Shown: positions 50,191 to 59,990 of the stretch, piece by piece | Layout: every line of letters begins with the position of its first letter | Position numbering within the stretch: position 1 is the first letter of the stretch | DNA from: Paraclostridium ghonii | GTDB taxonomy: Bacteria; Bacillota; Clostridia; Peptostreptococcales; Peptostreptococcaceae | Length of the DNA stretch: 64,000 nucleotides | Assembly (NCBI RefSeq): GCF_030815085.1 | Contig: NZ_JAUSWG010000002.1 | Direction: 5' to 3' (one strand) | Program-made: the position numbers and the translations under genes | Notes under the pieces: model-generated | Told to the model about the DNA's origin: nothing | Database searches by the model: none | Seen by the model: the letters and a program-made list of their open reading frames with translations, nothing else

Positions 50191-50226
50191 AAGGGAGCAT
50201 ATCAATTTGATATGCTCCCTTTTTAT
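50191..50226 (-). terminator. terminator of the CoA-disulfide reductase fusion gene
   Basis: 15-bp perfect stem AAGGGAGCATATCAA/TTGATATGCTCCCTT, T-rich on both strands. Confidence 0.8.
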
Positions 50227-50235
50227 AATATTAAA

Positions 50236-52719
50236 CTATATAAATAAATTCAATCCTGAATCTTCAGCTGCACCTAAATATGCTGCAACTCCACCTAGGT
50301 CTACTCCATCAATAAGCTCTTCTTCTTTTATTCCCATTAAATCCATACTCATTGAGCATGCAACTAGTTTAACTCCCATGTTTATAGCATTATTTATCAA
50401 TGTATCTAAATCATCAACATTGTGTTTTTTCATTATTTCATTTATCATTTTAGGACCCATTCCACCCATGTTCATCTTTGATAAAGGCAGTTTATTTGTG
50501 TTACTTGGTAACATCATATCGAACATTTTTTCCATAGTATCTTTTTGAACTTTTATTTTTTCTTTTCTCTTTAATACATTAAGTCCCCAGAATGTGAAAA
50601 ACATTGTAACTTCTTTACCCATTGATGCAGCACCAGTAGCTATTATAAATGACGCTATAGCCTTATCTAAATCTCCGCTAAATACTACCATAGTTGCCCC
50701 ATCTTTTCCAACTTCGCTACTTAAAGAACATGAAGCTTTTGCATTAATAGGATTTTCTCCTTTTTGTATATATGCTACATAAGCTTTTTTATCTTTATTA
50801 AATTCAGCTTTTAATAGTGAATTTCCTGTTGTTTCACACCATGCTTTTATATCTTTGCTAAAAGCAACATCACTTGCTTTTACCTCTATTATATCTCCAT
50901 TTTCCATTTTCGAAACTTCTTCAAAAACTCTTCTTATTGGCCCTGGACATTGAAGTCCACAAGCATCTAATACAATATTTACTTTTATATTTTCATTCAT
51001 TTCTGAAACCTCTTCATTTTTAGTTTTTGTTTTTAAAGTTGAATTTTGATTGTTATTTTTAATAACTTTTTTAGCTCTTTTGACAGATGAATAGGTTTTA
51101 ATTCCTCCATCTATATTGAAACATTTATATCCTCTTTGTTTTAATATTCTACAGGCAATATATCCTCTTAATCCAACTTGGCAAGTAACATAAATACTTT
51201 TATCCTTTGGTAATTCATTTATTCTTTTTCTTAATAATCCCAGCGGTATATTTACAGATCCTTCAATTTTTCCTGTTGCAAGTTCAAACTCATCTCTTAC
51301 ATCTAAAATTATTTCTCCTCGATTTAAAACTTCATCAACTTCATAGTACTGTATAATATCTACATCCCCTTCCATTATATTAGATGCATAATATCCTAAC
51401 ATATTTACAGGATCTTTGGCTGAGTTATATGGTGGTGCATAACATGTCTCCACATCCTGTAAGTCAAATACAGTTAAATTAGCTTTTATTGCAGTAGCTA
51501 ATACATCTATACGTTTTTCTACACCTTCAATACCCACACCTTGAGCTCCATATATTTTACCTGTTTTTTTATCAAATATCATTTTATAGGCTATAGGAAA
51601 TGCTCCTGGATAATACCCAGCACTTGAATTTGGATGGATATGCACAACTTCATAATCTATTCCTAATCTCTTTAATATTTTTTCATTATTTCCAGTTGTA
51701 GCTACTGTATAGTCAAATATCTTCGCTACAGATGATCCTAATGTTCCTTTATATCTAATATTTTTACCACATATATTGTCAGCAACTAATCTCCCTTGTC
51801 TATTAGCTGGCCAAGCTAATGGTATCATTGTAGGTTTTTTGTTTACAAAGTCTATAATTTCTACAGCATCACCTAATGCATATATATTTTCATCTGAAGT
51901 TTTCATATATTGATCCACAACTATAGCTCCTCTTTCATTTAACTTTAGTCCCGCTTCTTTGGCTATAGCGCTCTCCGGTCTTACTCCTATAGATAACACT
52001 ATTAAATCTGTATTTATCTCTGTTCCGCTTTCTAAAATAACTATAGTTCCATCATTCTTAAATTCTCTCACTCCATCGTTTAATATTAAATTAATATTTT
52101 TATCTATTAAATGTTCATGTATAGTGCTTACCATTTCTTCATCAAGAGGTGCCATAACTTGAGAACTAGCTTCAACTAAAGTTACGTCTATTCCTCTTTC
52201 TACTAAATTTTCAGCCATTTCTATACCAATAAACCCTCCTCCTATTACAACAGCTTTTTTAGTGCTATCTTTATCTACATAAGCCTTTATCTTATCTGTA
52301 TCAGGTATGTTTCTTAATGTAAATAAATTATTACAATCCTTTATTCCAGGTATATGAGGCTTTATAGGACTTGCTCCTGGCGATAAAACTAATACATCAT
52401 AACTTTCATCATATGTTTCTCCTGTTTTATGATTTTTTACAGTTACTTTTTTATTTTTCTTATCTATGTTAATTACTTCGCTTAAATTTCTTATGTCCAT
52501 ATTAAATTTATCACTCATAGCTTCAACCGTTTGAACTATAAGCTTTTCTCTTTCAGTTATAATATCTCCTATATAATACGGAAGACCACAGTTTGCAAAA
52601 GATATATATTCACCTTTCTCAAACATAATTATCTCAACGTTTTCCTCCAATCTTCTAAGTCTTGCAGCTGTTGATGCTCCACCTGCAACTCCACCAACTA
52701 TTACAACTTTTTTAGACAT
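50236..52719 (-). CDS. four-domain CoA-disulfide reductase-rhodanese-TusA-DsrE fusion
   Basis: An 827-residue protein from the ATG at 52719 after AAGGAG. Domain 1 (1-445) is a flavin pyridine-nucleotide disulfide oxidoreductase with the FAD motif GGVAGGASTAARLRR and the single active Cys C44 in SFANCGLPYY, as in CoA-disulfide reductase/NADH oxidase. Domain 2 (about 450-545) is a rhodanese with the Cys loop TCQVGLRGY. After a Lys/Asn-rich linker, domain 3 is TusA-like (LDACGLQCPGPI). Domain 4 is a DsrE/DsrF-like domain (ATMVVFSGDLDKAIASFIIATGAA). All four handle persulfide sulfur, so the protein should reduce polysulfide or CoA persulfides and move sulfane sulfur between its own domains. Confidence 0.93.
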   Translation of the reverse strand: MSKKVVIVGGVAGGASTAARLRRLEENVEIIMFEKGEYISFANCGLPYYIGDIITEREKLIVQTVEAMSDKFNMDIRNLSEVINIDKKNKKVTVKNHKTGETYDESYDVLVLSPGASPIKPHIPGIKDCNNLFTLRNIPDTDKIKAYVDKDSTKKAVVIGGGFIGIEMAENLVERGIDVTLVEASSQVMAPLDEEMVSTIHEHLIDKNINLILNDGVREFKNDGTIVILESGTEINTDLIVLSIGVRPESAIAKEAGLKLNERGAIVVDQYMKTSDENIYALGDAVEIIDFVNKKPTMIPLAWPANRQGRLVADNICGKNIRYKGTLGSSVAKIFDYTVATTGNNEKILKRLGIDYEVVHIHPNSSAGYYPGAFPIAYKMIFDKKTGKIYGAQGVGIEGVEKRIDVLATAIKANLTVFDLQDVETCYAPPYNSAKDPVNMLGYYASNIMEGDVDIIQYYEVDEVLNRGEIILDVRDEFELATGKIEGSVNIPLGLLRKRINELPKDKSIYVTCQVGLRGYIACRILKQRGYKCFNIDGGIKTYSSVKRAKKVIKNNNQNSTLKTKTKNEEVSEMNENIKVNIVLDACGLQCPGPIRRVFEEVSKMENGDIIEVKASDVAFSKDIKAWCETTGNSLLKAEFNKDKKAYVAYIQKGENPINAKASCSLSSEVGKDGATMVVFSGDLDKAIASFIIATGAASMGKEVTMFFTFWGLNVLKRKEKIKVQKDTMEKMFDMMLPSNTNKLPLSKMNMGGMGPKMINEIMKKHNVDDLDTLINNAINMGVKLVACSMSMDLMGIKEEELIDGVDLGGVAAYLGAAEDSGLNLFI

Positions 52720-52924
52720 TTTCAAAATCTCCTTTTTATTTATATTTACCAATTACATCTTATTTTTTGTTAAAGTAATAACTTTAATTTTTACAATTTT
52801 ATAATTTATAATTTCATTATATTTTAAATAAGAATATAATTCTGTGACTTTATCACATCTACAACTAAATAAAAAATTTTTTTTACTTTAACATCTATGT
52901 CTTAAATTAAATTTAAACGAATAA

Positions 52925-52965
52925 AAAAAGTCTTGAGAGTATTTAACACTCTCAAGACTTTTTGT
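52925..52965 (-). terminator. terminator of hfq
   Basis: 16-bp stem AAAAAGTCTTGAGAGT/ACTCTCAAGACTTTTT just past the hfq stop codon. Confidence 0.85.
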
Positions 52966-52976
52966 TTTATATTCAA

Positions 52977-53273
52977 TTATTTGTTTTCTTGATAATTTTT
53001 ATTGTATCCTTGGTTATTATTGTTGTACCCTTGGTTATTGTTATTGTTATTGTTAAAGTTTATTGGTTTACCTGGGATTATAGTTGACACCGCATGTTTA
53101 TATATAAGATTTTGCTGTTTGTTTTCTCCCTCTAATAATACTATATAACTGTCAAATCCCTTAACATGTCCCTTAACTTGAACTCCATTCATTAAAAATA
53201 TTGTTACAGGTATTCTTTCTTTTCTTGCATTATTTAAGAATAGGTCCTGTAGATTTAATACTGTATTTTTCAT
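52977..53273 (-). CDS. hfq: RNA chaperone Hfq with repetitive Asn-rich tail
   Basis: A 98-residue protein from the ATG at 53273 behind GGAGGG. The Sm core (NLQDLFLNNARKERIPVTIFLMNGVQVKGHVKGFDSYIVLLEG, then LIYKHAVSTIIPGKPI) includes the Sm2 motif YKHAVSTI. After residue 67 a low-complexity tail has seven Asn in a row and repeats of NNNNQGY, ending NYQENK. Hfq binds U-rich RNA and A-rich tracts. In the Gram-positive relatives the tail is usually short; such an Asn/Gln/Gly/Tyr tail may be disordered. It follows miaA at the end of a mutS-mutL-miaA-hfq row, an order familiar in clostridia. Confidence 0.95.
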   Translation of the reverse strand: MKNTVLNLQDLFLNNARKERIPVTIFLMNGVQVKGHVKGFDSYIVLLEGENKQQNLIYKHAVSTIIPGKPINFNNNNNNNQGYNNNNQGYNKNYQENK

Positions 53274-53332
53274 TAGATTAATACCCTCCAAAATGATTTA
53301 TCATATTTATTATATATATATTATATTCTATA

Positions 53333-54274
53333 TTACACAACATTTACCTTTTTTTCAATATAACTAATTACATGACCTAAAAGTATTTTTTCATCATTGT
53401 AGTCATCTAAATCAAACCACTTAACATTTTCATATCTTCTAAACCATGTTAATTGTCTTTTAGCATATCTTCTTGAATCTCTTTTTATTATTTCTATAGC
53501 TTCATCATAAGTGTATTCGCAATCTAAATATTTAATTATTTCTTTGTACCCGATTCCTTGCATAGATACTAAATCTTTTTTATATCCTAATTCTAATAAA
53601 TTCTTAACCTCATTTTCAAGCCCTTGATTTATCATTATATCAACACGCTTATCTATTCTTTTATATAGATGTTCTCTATCTCTATTTAAAACTATTATTA
53701 TAGGCTCATATTTTTCATTTAATTTTAGATCATTACTAAAATCGCTCATTTTTTTACCACTCATACAAACTTCAATAGCTCTTATAACTCTTTTAGTGTT
53801 GTTTTTATGAATTCTAGTTGCAGCATCTTCATCAAGTTTTCTTAATTTTTCATGCATATAGTCAATTCCATTTTCTTCAAGCTCTAATCTTAATGAATCT
53901 CTTAATTTATTATCTGCATCAGACTTTGCAAAATCCATATTGTAGATTAGAGAGTTTAAGTAAAGCCCTGTACCTCCAGTTATAAGCGGTAACTTATTAT
54001 TTTTAATGATTTCATTTATATAATCATTAGCTCTTTGTTGAAATTCTGATACAGAAAAACTATAATCAGGAGTAACTTCATCTATTAAATAATGTTTTAC
54101 TCCATCCATCTCTTCTTCTGTAACTTTTGCACTCCCAACATCCATATATTTATATATTTGCATAGAATCTGCCGATACTATATCCATATTCATCTTCTTA
54201 GCTAATTGTATTGATAAGTTTGTCTTTCCCACTGCAGTTGGCCCTGTTAATATAACTAAAGGTATTTTTTTCAT
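53333..54274 (-). CDS. miaA: tRNA dimethylallyltransferase
   Basis: A 313-residue protein. LVILTGPTAVGKTNLSIQLAKKM is the P-loop, and VSADSMQIYKYMDVGSAKVT and GGTGLYLNSLI are the DMAPP/tRNA-binding motifs. SRRYAKRQLTWFRR near the C-terminus is the conserved family signature. It adds a dimethylallyl group to A37 of tRNAs that read codons beginning with U. It lies 16 bases after mutL and 59 bases before hfq. Start ATG follows GAAGGGGAGA. Confidence 0.96.
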   Translation of the reverse strand: MKKIPLVILTGPTAVGKTNLSIQLAKKMNMDIVSADSMQIYKYMDVGSAKVTEEEMDGVKHYLIDEVTPDYSFSVSEFQQRANDYINEIIKNNKLPLITGGTGLYLNSLIYNMDFAKSDADNKLRDSLRLELEENGIDYMHEKLRKLDEDAATRIHKNNTKRVIRAIEVCMSGKKMSDFSNDLKLNEKYEPIIIVLNRDREHLYKRIDKRVDIMINQGLENEVKNLLELGYKKDLVSMQGIGYKEIIKYLDCEYTYDEAIEIIKRDSRRYAKRQLTWFRRYENVKWFDLDDYNDEKILLGHVISYIEKKVNVV

Positions 54275-54290
54275 ATTCTCCCCTTCTTTC

Positions 54291-56348
54291 TTACATAATT
54301 CGCTTAAACATCTTCTCTATTTCAGTTTTTGATATTTCTACAAATATCGGTCTCCCATGAGGACATGTAAAAGGGTTTTTACACATTTCAATTTGTTTTA
54401 ATAAACTATTTATTTCTTCATCATATATATTATCATTCGCTTTTATAGCTGATTTGCAAGCCATAGATGCAAATTTTTCACCTTTTAACTCATAATTATT
54501 TTTTATTTCATCTATATTATCAATTATATCTAAGACAAACTTTTCAGATTCTGGAGCACCAAATATAGTTGGTACACATCTAATCATTATATGATTTTTC
54601 CCAAATAGCTCTATTTCAAACCCAAATTTCATAAATAAGTCTATATTATTCTCAACTTGTAGCATATCCGTTGTTGATAATTCTAAGACAATTGGATCTA
54701 ATAGCATTTGCATATTTATATCCATTTTATAAAATTTTTCCATATATTTTTCAAATAGTACTCTTTCATGCGCTGCATGTTGATCTAATAAATACATATT
54801 ACTGCCTTTTTGAAGTATTATATATGTTTTAAATATAGTTCCTATAACGATATATTCATCCAAAGAAAATTTACTATTGTCACTGTCATTAAACTCTACT
54901 TGTTCATTTTCTTTTATATATATATACTCTTCTTCTTTTAACATATCTTCATTATTTGCTTTTTCATTATTAATCTCTTTTTCTTCATCGTTCTTTAATT
55001 TTTCTATTTCTATGTTTTTGACTTCTTTATTTTTCTCTAATTCTACTAAATCATTAAAACTGTAAACCTTATTTAAATCTATTGCATTATCTAATAATAT
55101 AACTTCATCTTTATCTTTTTTATTTACTTTGATATCTATATTTTTAGATTTTATACTTTTTTCTAATTCTTTTCTGTCTTCTAATTCTTCAAATGTATAT
55201 GTTTGACTTTTATATTCTTTTTCTAGATTATTTAATATCCCTTGATTTATGTTCTCTGATTTAATTTGATTGTTTATGTTTTTTATATTCGAAGCATTAT
55301 TAACTTTTTGAGGAATTATATTTTTAACATTATCATAAGTTTCATATTTACCTACTAAGTTAGATCTAATTAATGATTTTCTTATATATTCTTTAAGTTC
55401 TACATATATTTGTTGCTCATTTTCAAGCTTTAGCTCTAGCTTTGTAGGATGTATATTTACATCTATTTTAGATGGATCTATCTCTATATTAAAAAAACAA
55501 ATTCCATGTTTATTTATAGGAATCAAAGATTTGTAACCTTCACTTATTGCATCTAATATAATTTTACTTTTTACATAACGCTTATTTATATATATATGTT
55601 GAAGGTTTTTATTGGCTCTATAAACATTATTATTACTTATATAGCCACTTACTTTGAAAAATTGACTTTCATGTTTAAACTCTATTAAATTCTCAGTTAT
55701 ATCTTTTCCATAAATACTTCTAATTGTATTTATAAGCTTCCCATCTCCAGGTGAGTTTAACATAGTTTTTTTATTATTTATGTATTTAATACTAACATTT
55801 GGGTTTCCTATAACTAATTTATTTATCAAATCACTTATATTTATAGTTTCTGCATGTGTTGACTTTAGAAACTTTTGTCTAACAGGAGTATTGAAAAATA
55901 AATCTCTTAGTATAATAGTTGTCCCACTATTAGTTCCTACTGGTTCTTTTGATATAACTTTTCCGCCCTCTACTATAATCTTAGTTCCTACTGGCTCATT
56001 TTTATGTTTTGTAATCATTTCTATTTTACCAACTGATGCAATAGACGCTAAAGCTTCTCCTCTAAATCCTAAAGAATATAAATCATATAAATCATCTATT
56101 TGTTTTATTTTACTAGTTGCATGTCTTAAAAAACTTTTTTCAACTTGACTAGATTCAATTCCACTTCCATTGTCAGTTATTCTAATTAGTTTTTTACCAC
56201 CATCTTCTATTTCAATTATAATTTTAGAACTTTTAGCATCTATAGAGTTTTCAACTAGCTCTTTAACTACAGATGATGGTCTTTCTACAACCTCTCCAGC
56301 TTGTAGTTGATTTATAGTGACTTCATCTAATATATTAATTCGAGACAT
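54291..56348 (-). CDS. mutL: DNA mismatch repair protein MutL
   Basis: A 685-residue protein. The GHKL ATPase starts INQLQAGEVVERPSSVVKELVENSIDA, with ITDNGSGI, FLRHATSKI and LGFRGEALASIASV. The middle linker (about 330-480) is Lys/Asn/Glu-rich. The C-terminal domain holds DQHAAHERVLFEKYM, ACKSAIKAND and the metal-binding CPHGRPIFVEI, the DQHA(x)2E(x)4E-type endonuclease signature of nicking MutL proteins. It couples MutS recognition to strand incision. Start ATG follows AGTGAGGTG. A hairpin separates it from mutS. Confidence 0.96.
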   Translation of the reverse strand: MSRINILDEVTINQLQAGEVVERPSSVVKELVENSIDAKSSKIIIEIEDGGKKLIRITDNGSGIESSQVEKSFLRHATSKIKQIDDLYDLYSLGFRGEALASIASVGKIEMITKHKNEPVGTKIIVEGGKVISKEPVGTNSGTTIILRDLFFNTPVRQKFLKSTHAETINISDLINKLVIGNPNVSIKYINNKKTMLNSPGDGKLINTIRSIYGKDITENLIEFKHESQFFKVSGYISNNNVYRANKNLQHIYINKRYVKSKIILDAISEGYKSLIPINKHGICFFNIEIDPSKIDVNIHPTKLELKLENEQQIYVELKEYIRKSLIRSNLVGKYETYDNVKNIIPQKVNNASNIKNINNQIKSENINQGILNNLEKEYKSQTYTFEELEDRKELEKSIKSKNIDIKVNKKDKDEVILLDNAIDLNKVYSFNDLVELEKNKEVKNIEIEKLKNDEEKEINNEKANNEDMLKEEEYIYIKENEQVEFNDSDNSKFSLDEYIVIGTIFKTYIILQKGSNMYLLDQHAAHERVLFEKYMEKFYKMDINMQMLLDPIVLELSTTDMLQVENNIDLFMKFGFEIELFGKNHIMIRCVPTIFGAPESEKFVLDIIDNIDEIKNNYELKGEKFASMACKSAIKANDNIYDEEINSLLKQIEMCKNPFTCPHGRPIFVEISKTEIEKMFKRIM

Positions 56349-56366
56349 ATCTTCACCTCACTTTAT

Positions 56367-56406
56367 AAGTAAAATATGAGCTATTTTAACAACTCATATT
56401 TTACTT
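56367..56406 (-). terminator. hairpin between mutS and mutL
   Basis: 14-bp stem AAGTAAAATATGAG/CTCATATTTTACTT, overlapping the mutS stop codon. The T-run behind it is weak, so it may be a partial terminator or message-processing site rather than a full stop. Confidence 0.5.
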
Positions 56407-59196
56407 AACATTTTTAGCTTTAGTTTGTAAGCTATATAAAGCATTCATAGCATCTAGTGGTGTCATATTTAAAATATCTAAATTTTTAATTTCTTCCACT
56501 AAATTTTCATCGTAAACAGAACCAAAAGATATTTGAGTAACTGCAACTTCATCTTGTGAATTAATTTCTTTAAGCTCTTTATTTTCTCTCTTAAGTTTAT
56601 TTATCTCACTTTTTAATTTTCCAATATTTAAATTATAGTCATTTTCTTTTATATTTATATTATTTTTAAAAGTTTCGTATTCATTTTTTAAAGTTTCATA
56701 TACCTTATCATCTATGCTCTTTCCTTTATTACCTAATTGAGTTTTAAGATTGATAGTATTGCTTAAATCTTGTTGAATATGATTTTTTTCTAAGTCTTTT
56801 AATATTTCCTTTGATCTATTAATTACTTCTTGTGGAAGCTTTGCAAGTTCTGCTACATATATACCATAACTCTTATCAGCTCCACCTTCTATAATTTTTC
56901 TTAAAAATACAATTCCATTATTATTTTCTTGAACTGCTACAGAATAATTTTTAACATCACTAAATTCTTCTTCTAATTCGACTAACTCATGGTAGTGTGT
57001 CGCAAATAAAGTCTTACATTTTATATTTGCTTGAATATATTCAACTATAGACCAGGCCAAACTTATTCCATCATAAGTACTAGTTCCACGACCTATTTCG
57101 TCTAATATAACTAAGCTTTTATCTGTTGCATTTTTAAGAATTTGAGAAACTTCATTCATCTCAACCATAAATGTAGATTGCCCTTGTGATAAATCATCAC
57201 TAGCTCCAACTCTAGTAAATATTCTATCTAAAATAGGTATATTAGCATATTCTGCTGGAACAAATGATCCTATATGAGCCATTAATGCTATTACTGCAGT
57301 TTGTCTCATATATGTAGATTTACCTGCCATATTTGGCCCAGTTATTATATTTATTATGTTTTCTCCTTGATTTAAATAAGTATCATTTGGTACAAAGTTT
57401 TCTTCTCCCACTATGCTTTCAACAACTGGATGACGTCCATTTTTTATATCTAATTTGTTATTTTCATTTATTATAGGTTTTATATAGTTATTTATATACG
57501 CAACAGTTGCTAATGAAACAAAAACATCTATATTTGCTATTATTTTCGCAACTGATTGAATTCTATCTATATTTTGATATATATTATTTCTTATATTTGT
57601 AAAAATTTCATATTCTAAATTTTTTATTTTATCTTCTGCGTTTAAAATTTTGTCCTCTATTTCTTTTAATTCACTAGTTATATATCTTTCTGCATTGCTT
57701 AATGTTTGCTTTCTTATATACGTTTCATCTATATTTGCATTAGCTAAATTTGCTTTTGTTATTTCTATATAATATCCAAATACTTTGTTAAACCCTACTT
57801 TTAAAGATTTTACTCCTGTTTTTTGTTTCTCTCTATTTTCTATTTCCTTTATCATAAAGGCCCCGTTTTTAGATATATCTCTTAAAGAGTTAAGCTCATC
57901 ATTAAATTCGGATTTTATTATATTTCCATCTTTTATAGTTATTGATGGTTCCTCAAGTATAGAACTGTCTATTAAATCATATATATCATTTAAATCATCC
58001 ATGTTAGATATGTATTTTTTAAGAATTTCTGCACTTGAAGAGTTTATAATATTTTTAAGTTCTGGTAATTTTTCTATAGAATTTTTTAAATTTATCATCT
58101 CTTTAGGTGTAACTTTTTCAAAGGCAATCTTACCACAAATTCTTTCAATATCGTATACATTTTTTAGAGTTTCAATTAAATCTTCTCTTAACATAAAATC
58201 ATCTTTTAGCTCTTCAATAACATTGAGTCTTTTCTCAATTCTTTGTTTATTTACTAAAGGTTCTTCTACATATTTTCTAAGCATTCTCCCACCCATCGCT
58301 GTAGATGTCTTATCTAAAACATGAAGAAGTGATCCTTTCTTCGCATTTCCCCTTATAGTTGATGTTAACTCTAAATTACTTCTTGTAAACATATCTAAAA
58401 CCATATATTCTTGAGAGTTGTATATATTTATATTGTTTATATTAGAAGTTATTTGCTTTTGGGTGTTATATATATAATTTAAGATAATACATAAACTAGA
58501 AGATATAAGGCCAAACTCATCTAGCTTTAAATTATTTAAATAATCTTTTGAAAAATATTTACTTAGTATATTATCATCTAAATAACTTTCATCAAAACTT
58601 TCATTTATATATATATTACTTAAAGTAGCTATATCTCTTATTTTATCTATAGTCTCTATATCATTAGCTATTATCTCAGTTGGGTGAATCTTAGCTATTT
58701 CTTCTATCAATTTTTCTTCATTTAAGTATGTTGCATTGACTTCGCCTGTACTTATATCTGTATATGAAATTCCTATTTTATCATTTTTAGTATACATGGC
58801 TAATAGGTAATTATTTTTCTTATTTTCTAATAAAGTTCCCTCAAGAACTGTTCCTGGGGTTATAACTCTTACTACATCTCTTTTTACTATTCCTTTAGAT
58901 GCATTTACATCTTCAACTTGTTCACATATTGCAACTTTATATCCATTTTCAACTAATTTTGATATATAGTTTTGAGAAGAGTGAAATGGTATCCCACACA
59001 TAGGAGCTCTATCATCCATGCCACACTCTCTTCCTGTTAGTGCTATTTCTAAAGTTTTTGAAGCTACTATTGCATCTTCAAAAAACATTTCATAGAAATC
59101 CCCAAGTCTAAAAAACATTATACAGTCATTATATCTATCTTTAACTTCAAAATATTGTCTCATCATAGGAGTTAATTTACTTCTATCCATATTCAT
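56401..59196 (-). CDS. mutS: DNA mismatch repair protein MutS
   Basis: A 931-residue MutS1. The mismatch-reading N-terminus has RLGDFYEMFFEDA (Phe-x-Glu motif). The clamp and lever domains follow, then the ATPase ITGPNMAGKSTYMRQTAVIALMAHIGSFVPA, TFMVEMNEVSQIL, VILDEIGRGTSTYDGISLAWSI and ATHYHELVELE. The C-terminal 100 residues are Lys/Asn-rich with the usual tetramerisation helix (TPLDAMNALYSLQTKAK). It detects base mismatches and small loops. Start ATG follows AAGGAGGAG. Confidence 0.97.
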   Translation of the reverse strand: MNMDRSKLTPMMRQYFEVKDRYNDCIMFFRLGDFYEMFFEDAIVASKTLEIALTGRECGMDDRAPMCGIPFHSSQNYISKLVENGYKVAICEQVEDVNASKGIVKRDVVRVITPGTVLEGTLLENKKNNYLLAMYTKNDKIGISYTDISTGEVNATYLNEEKLIEEIAKIHPTEIIANDIETIDKIRDIATLSNIYINESFDESYLDDNILSKYFSKDYLNNLKLDEFGLISSSLCIILNYIYNTQKQITSNINNINIYNSQEYMVLDMFTRSNLELTSTIRGNAKKGSLLHVLDKTSTAMGGRMLRKYVEEPLVNKQRIEKRLNVIEELKDDFMLREDLIETLKNVYDIERICGKIAFEKVTPKEMINLKNSIEKLPELKNIINSSSAEILKKYISNMDDLNDIYDLIDSSILEEPSITIKDGNIIKSEFNDELNSLRDISKNGAFMIKEIENREKQKTGVKSLKVGFNKVFGYYIEITKANLANANIDETYIRKQTLSNAERYITSELKEIEDKILNAEDKIKNLEYEIFTNIRNNIYQNIDRIQSVAKIIANIDVFVSLATVAYINNYIKPIINENNKLDIKNGRHPVVESIVGEENFVPNDTYLNQGENIINIITGPNMAGKSTYMRQTAVIALMAHIGSFVPAEYANIPILDRIFTRVGASDDLSQGQSTFMVEMNEVSQILKNATDKSLVILDEIGRGTSTYDGISLAWSIVEYIQANIKCKTLFATHYHELVELEEEFSDVKNYSVAVQENNNGIVFLRKIIEGGADKSYGIYVAELAKLPQEVINRSKEILKDLEKNHIQQDLSNTINLKTQLGNKGKSIDDKVYETLKNEYETFKNNINIKENDYNLNIGKLKSEINKLKRENKELKEINSQDEVAVTQISFGSVYDENLVEEIKNLDILNMTPLDAMNALYSLQTKAKNVK

Positions 59197-59434
59197 ACAC
59201 TTCTCCTCCTTTACATTCTACATATTATATCATATTTAAGTCTTTATATTTATATCTATATTTGTATCTTTATTAATTTTCAAATTAATTATATAATATA
59301 TCACCATTTATAAATATTTGTCATATAATCTACTATAGTAAATTTTAATATAGATATTAAATATATTTCAACTTTATTTAATTTAAATTGATTTAAATTT
59401 ACTATACAAAACAATTATAAGAGAGGTAATATTT

Positions 59435-59890
59435 ATGGGTTTCTGTTGTAAACAAACTAAAAAATGCGGACTAAAAAAACCTACTAAAAAATGTGAATTT
59501 AAAAAGCCTACTAAATCCAATCACAATAATAATTGTAAGAAACCACCAGTAAGTTCTAAAAACCATTATAAAGACTATAAATGTCTACCTGAAGAAAAAC
59601 ATTGTATCGTTAATGAAAACTTCTATGATAATTATTATGAAAAATGTAATCACTACTATGTAACTGATTGTAACCATATAACAGACCATTATCATGAATA
59701 TAATATATATCATTATGATACAAAAACTACACATGAGAAAAAATATACTTGTGAAGATATAGAAGAAAATGATCCAAAAAATAGTTGTTTAGAGAAAAAA
59801 GACGATTGCGAAAAAAATGAAATTTGTGATTGTTGCCATGAATATGATTATGATTATTGTAAAGATCATAGAGAAAACAGTGATTGTTAG
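59435..59890 (+). CDS. Cys/His-rich protein, possibly spore-coat (CotD-like)
   Basis: A 151-residue hydrophilic protein with many Cys and His (about 19 and 13) and no enzymatic motif. The N-terminus MGFCCKQTKKCGLKKPTKKCEFKKPTK shows a repeated Lys-Lys-Pro-Thr-Lys unit. The middle has CNHYYVTDCNHITDHYHEY and NIYHYDTKTTHE, a His/Tyr-rich spacing that recalls CotD-type spore coat proteins. The C-terminus is acidic with CDCC and CEKNEICD. Coat proteins are often of this kind, cross-linked through Cys and Tyr. Metal binding is an alternative. The ATG follows AGAGAGGT. Single-gene unit. Confidence 0.65.
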   Translation: MGFCCKQTKKCGLKKPTKKCEFKKPTKSNHNNNCKKPPVSSKNHYKDYKCLPEEKHCIVNENFYDNYYEKCNHYYVTDCNHITDHYHEYNIYHYDTKTTHEKKYTCEDIEENDPKNSCLEKKDDCEKNEICDCCHEYDYDYCKDHRENSDC

Positions 59891-59910
59891 TTGTTAAATA
59901 AAAATTATAT

Positions 59911-59949
59911 TCCCTCTAGTATTTTTATTACTAGAGGAAATAATTTTTA
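59911..59949 (+). terminator. terminator of the Cys/His-rich gene
   Basis: Stem TCCCTCTAGTA/TACTAGAGGA followed by a T-rich run. Confidence 0.75.
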
Positions 59950-59950
59950 T

Positions 59951-59990
59951 AAAAAAACAAACCTATTAATTTTAATAGGTTTGTTTTTTT
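59951..59990 (-). terminator. terminator of the oppA-like gene
   Basis: Nineteen-base arms AAAAAAACAAACCTATTAA and complement. The minus-strand transcript enters the hairpin directly behind the stop codon of the permuted binding-protein gene and ends in seven T. Confidence 0.85.

Noticed and set aside
52977..53080. Asn-rich end of Hfq as a sequencing or frameshift artefact
   Set aside because: The tail keeps the frame through a regular NNNNQGY repeat and ends at a stop codon right before a strong terminator.
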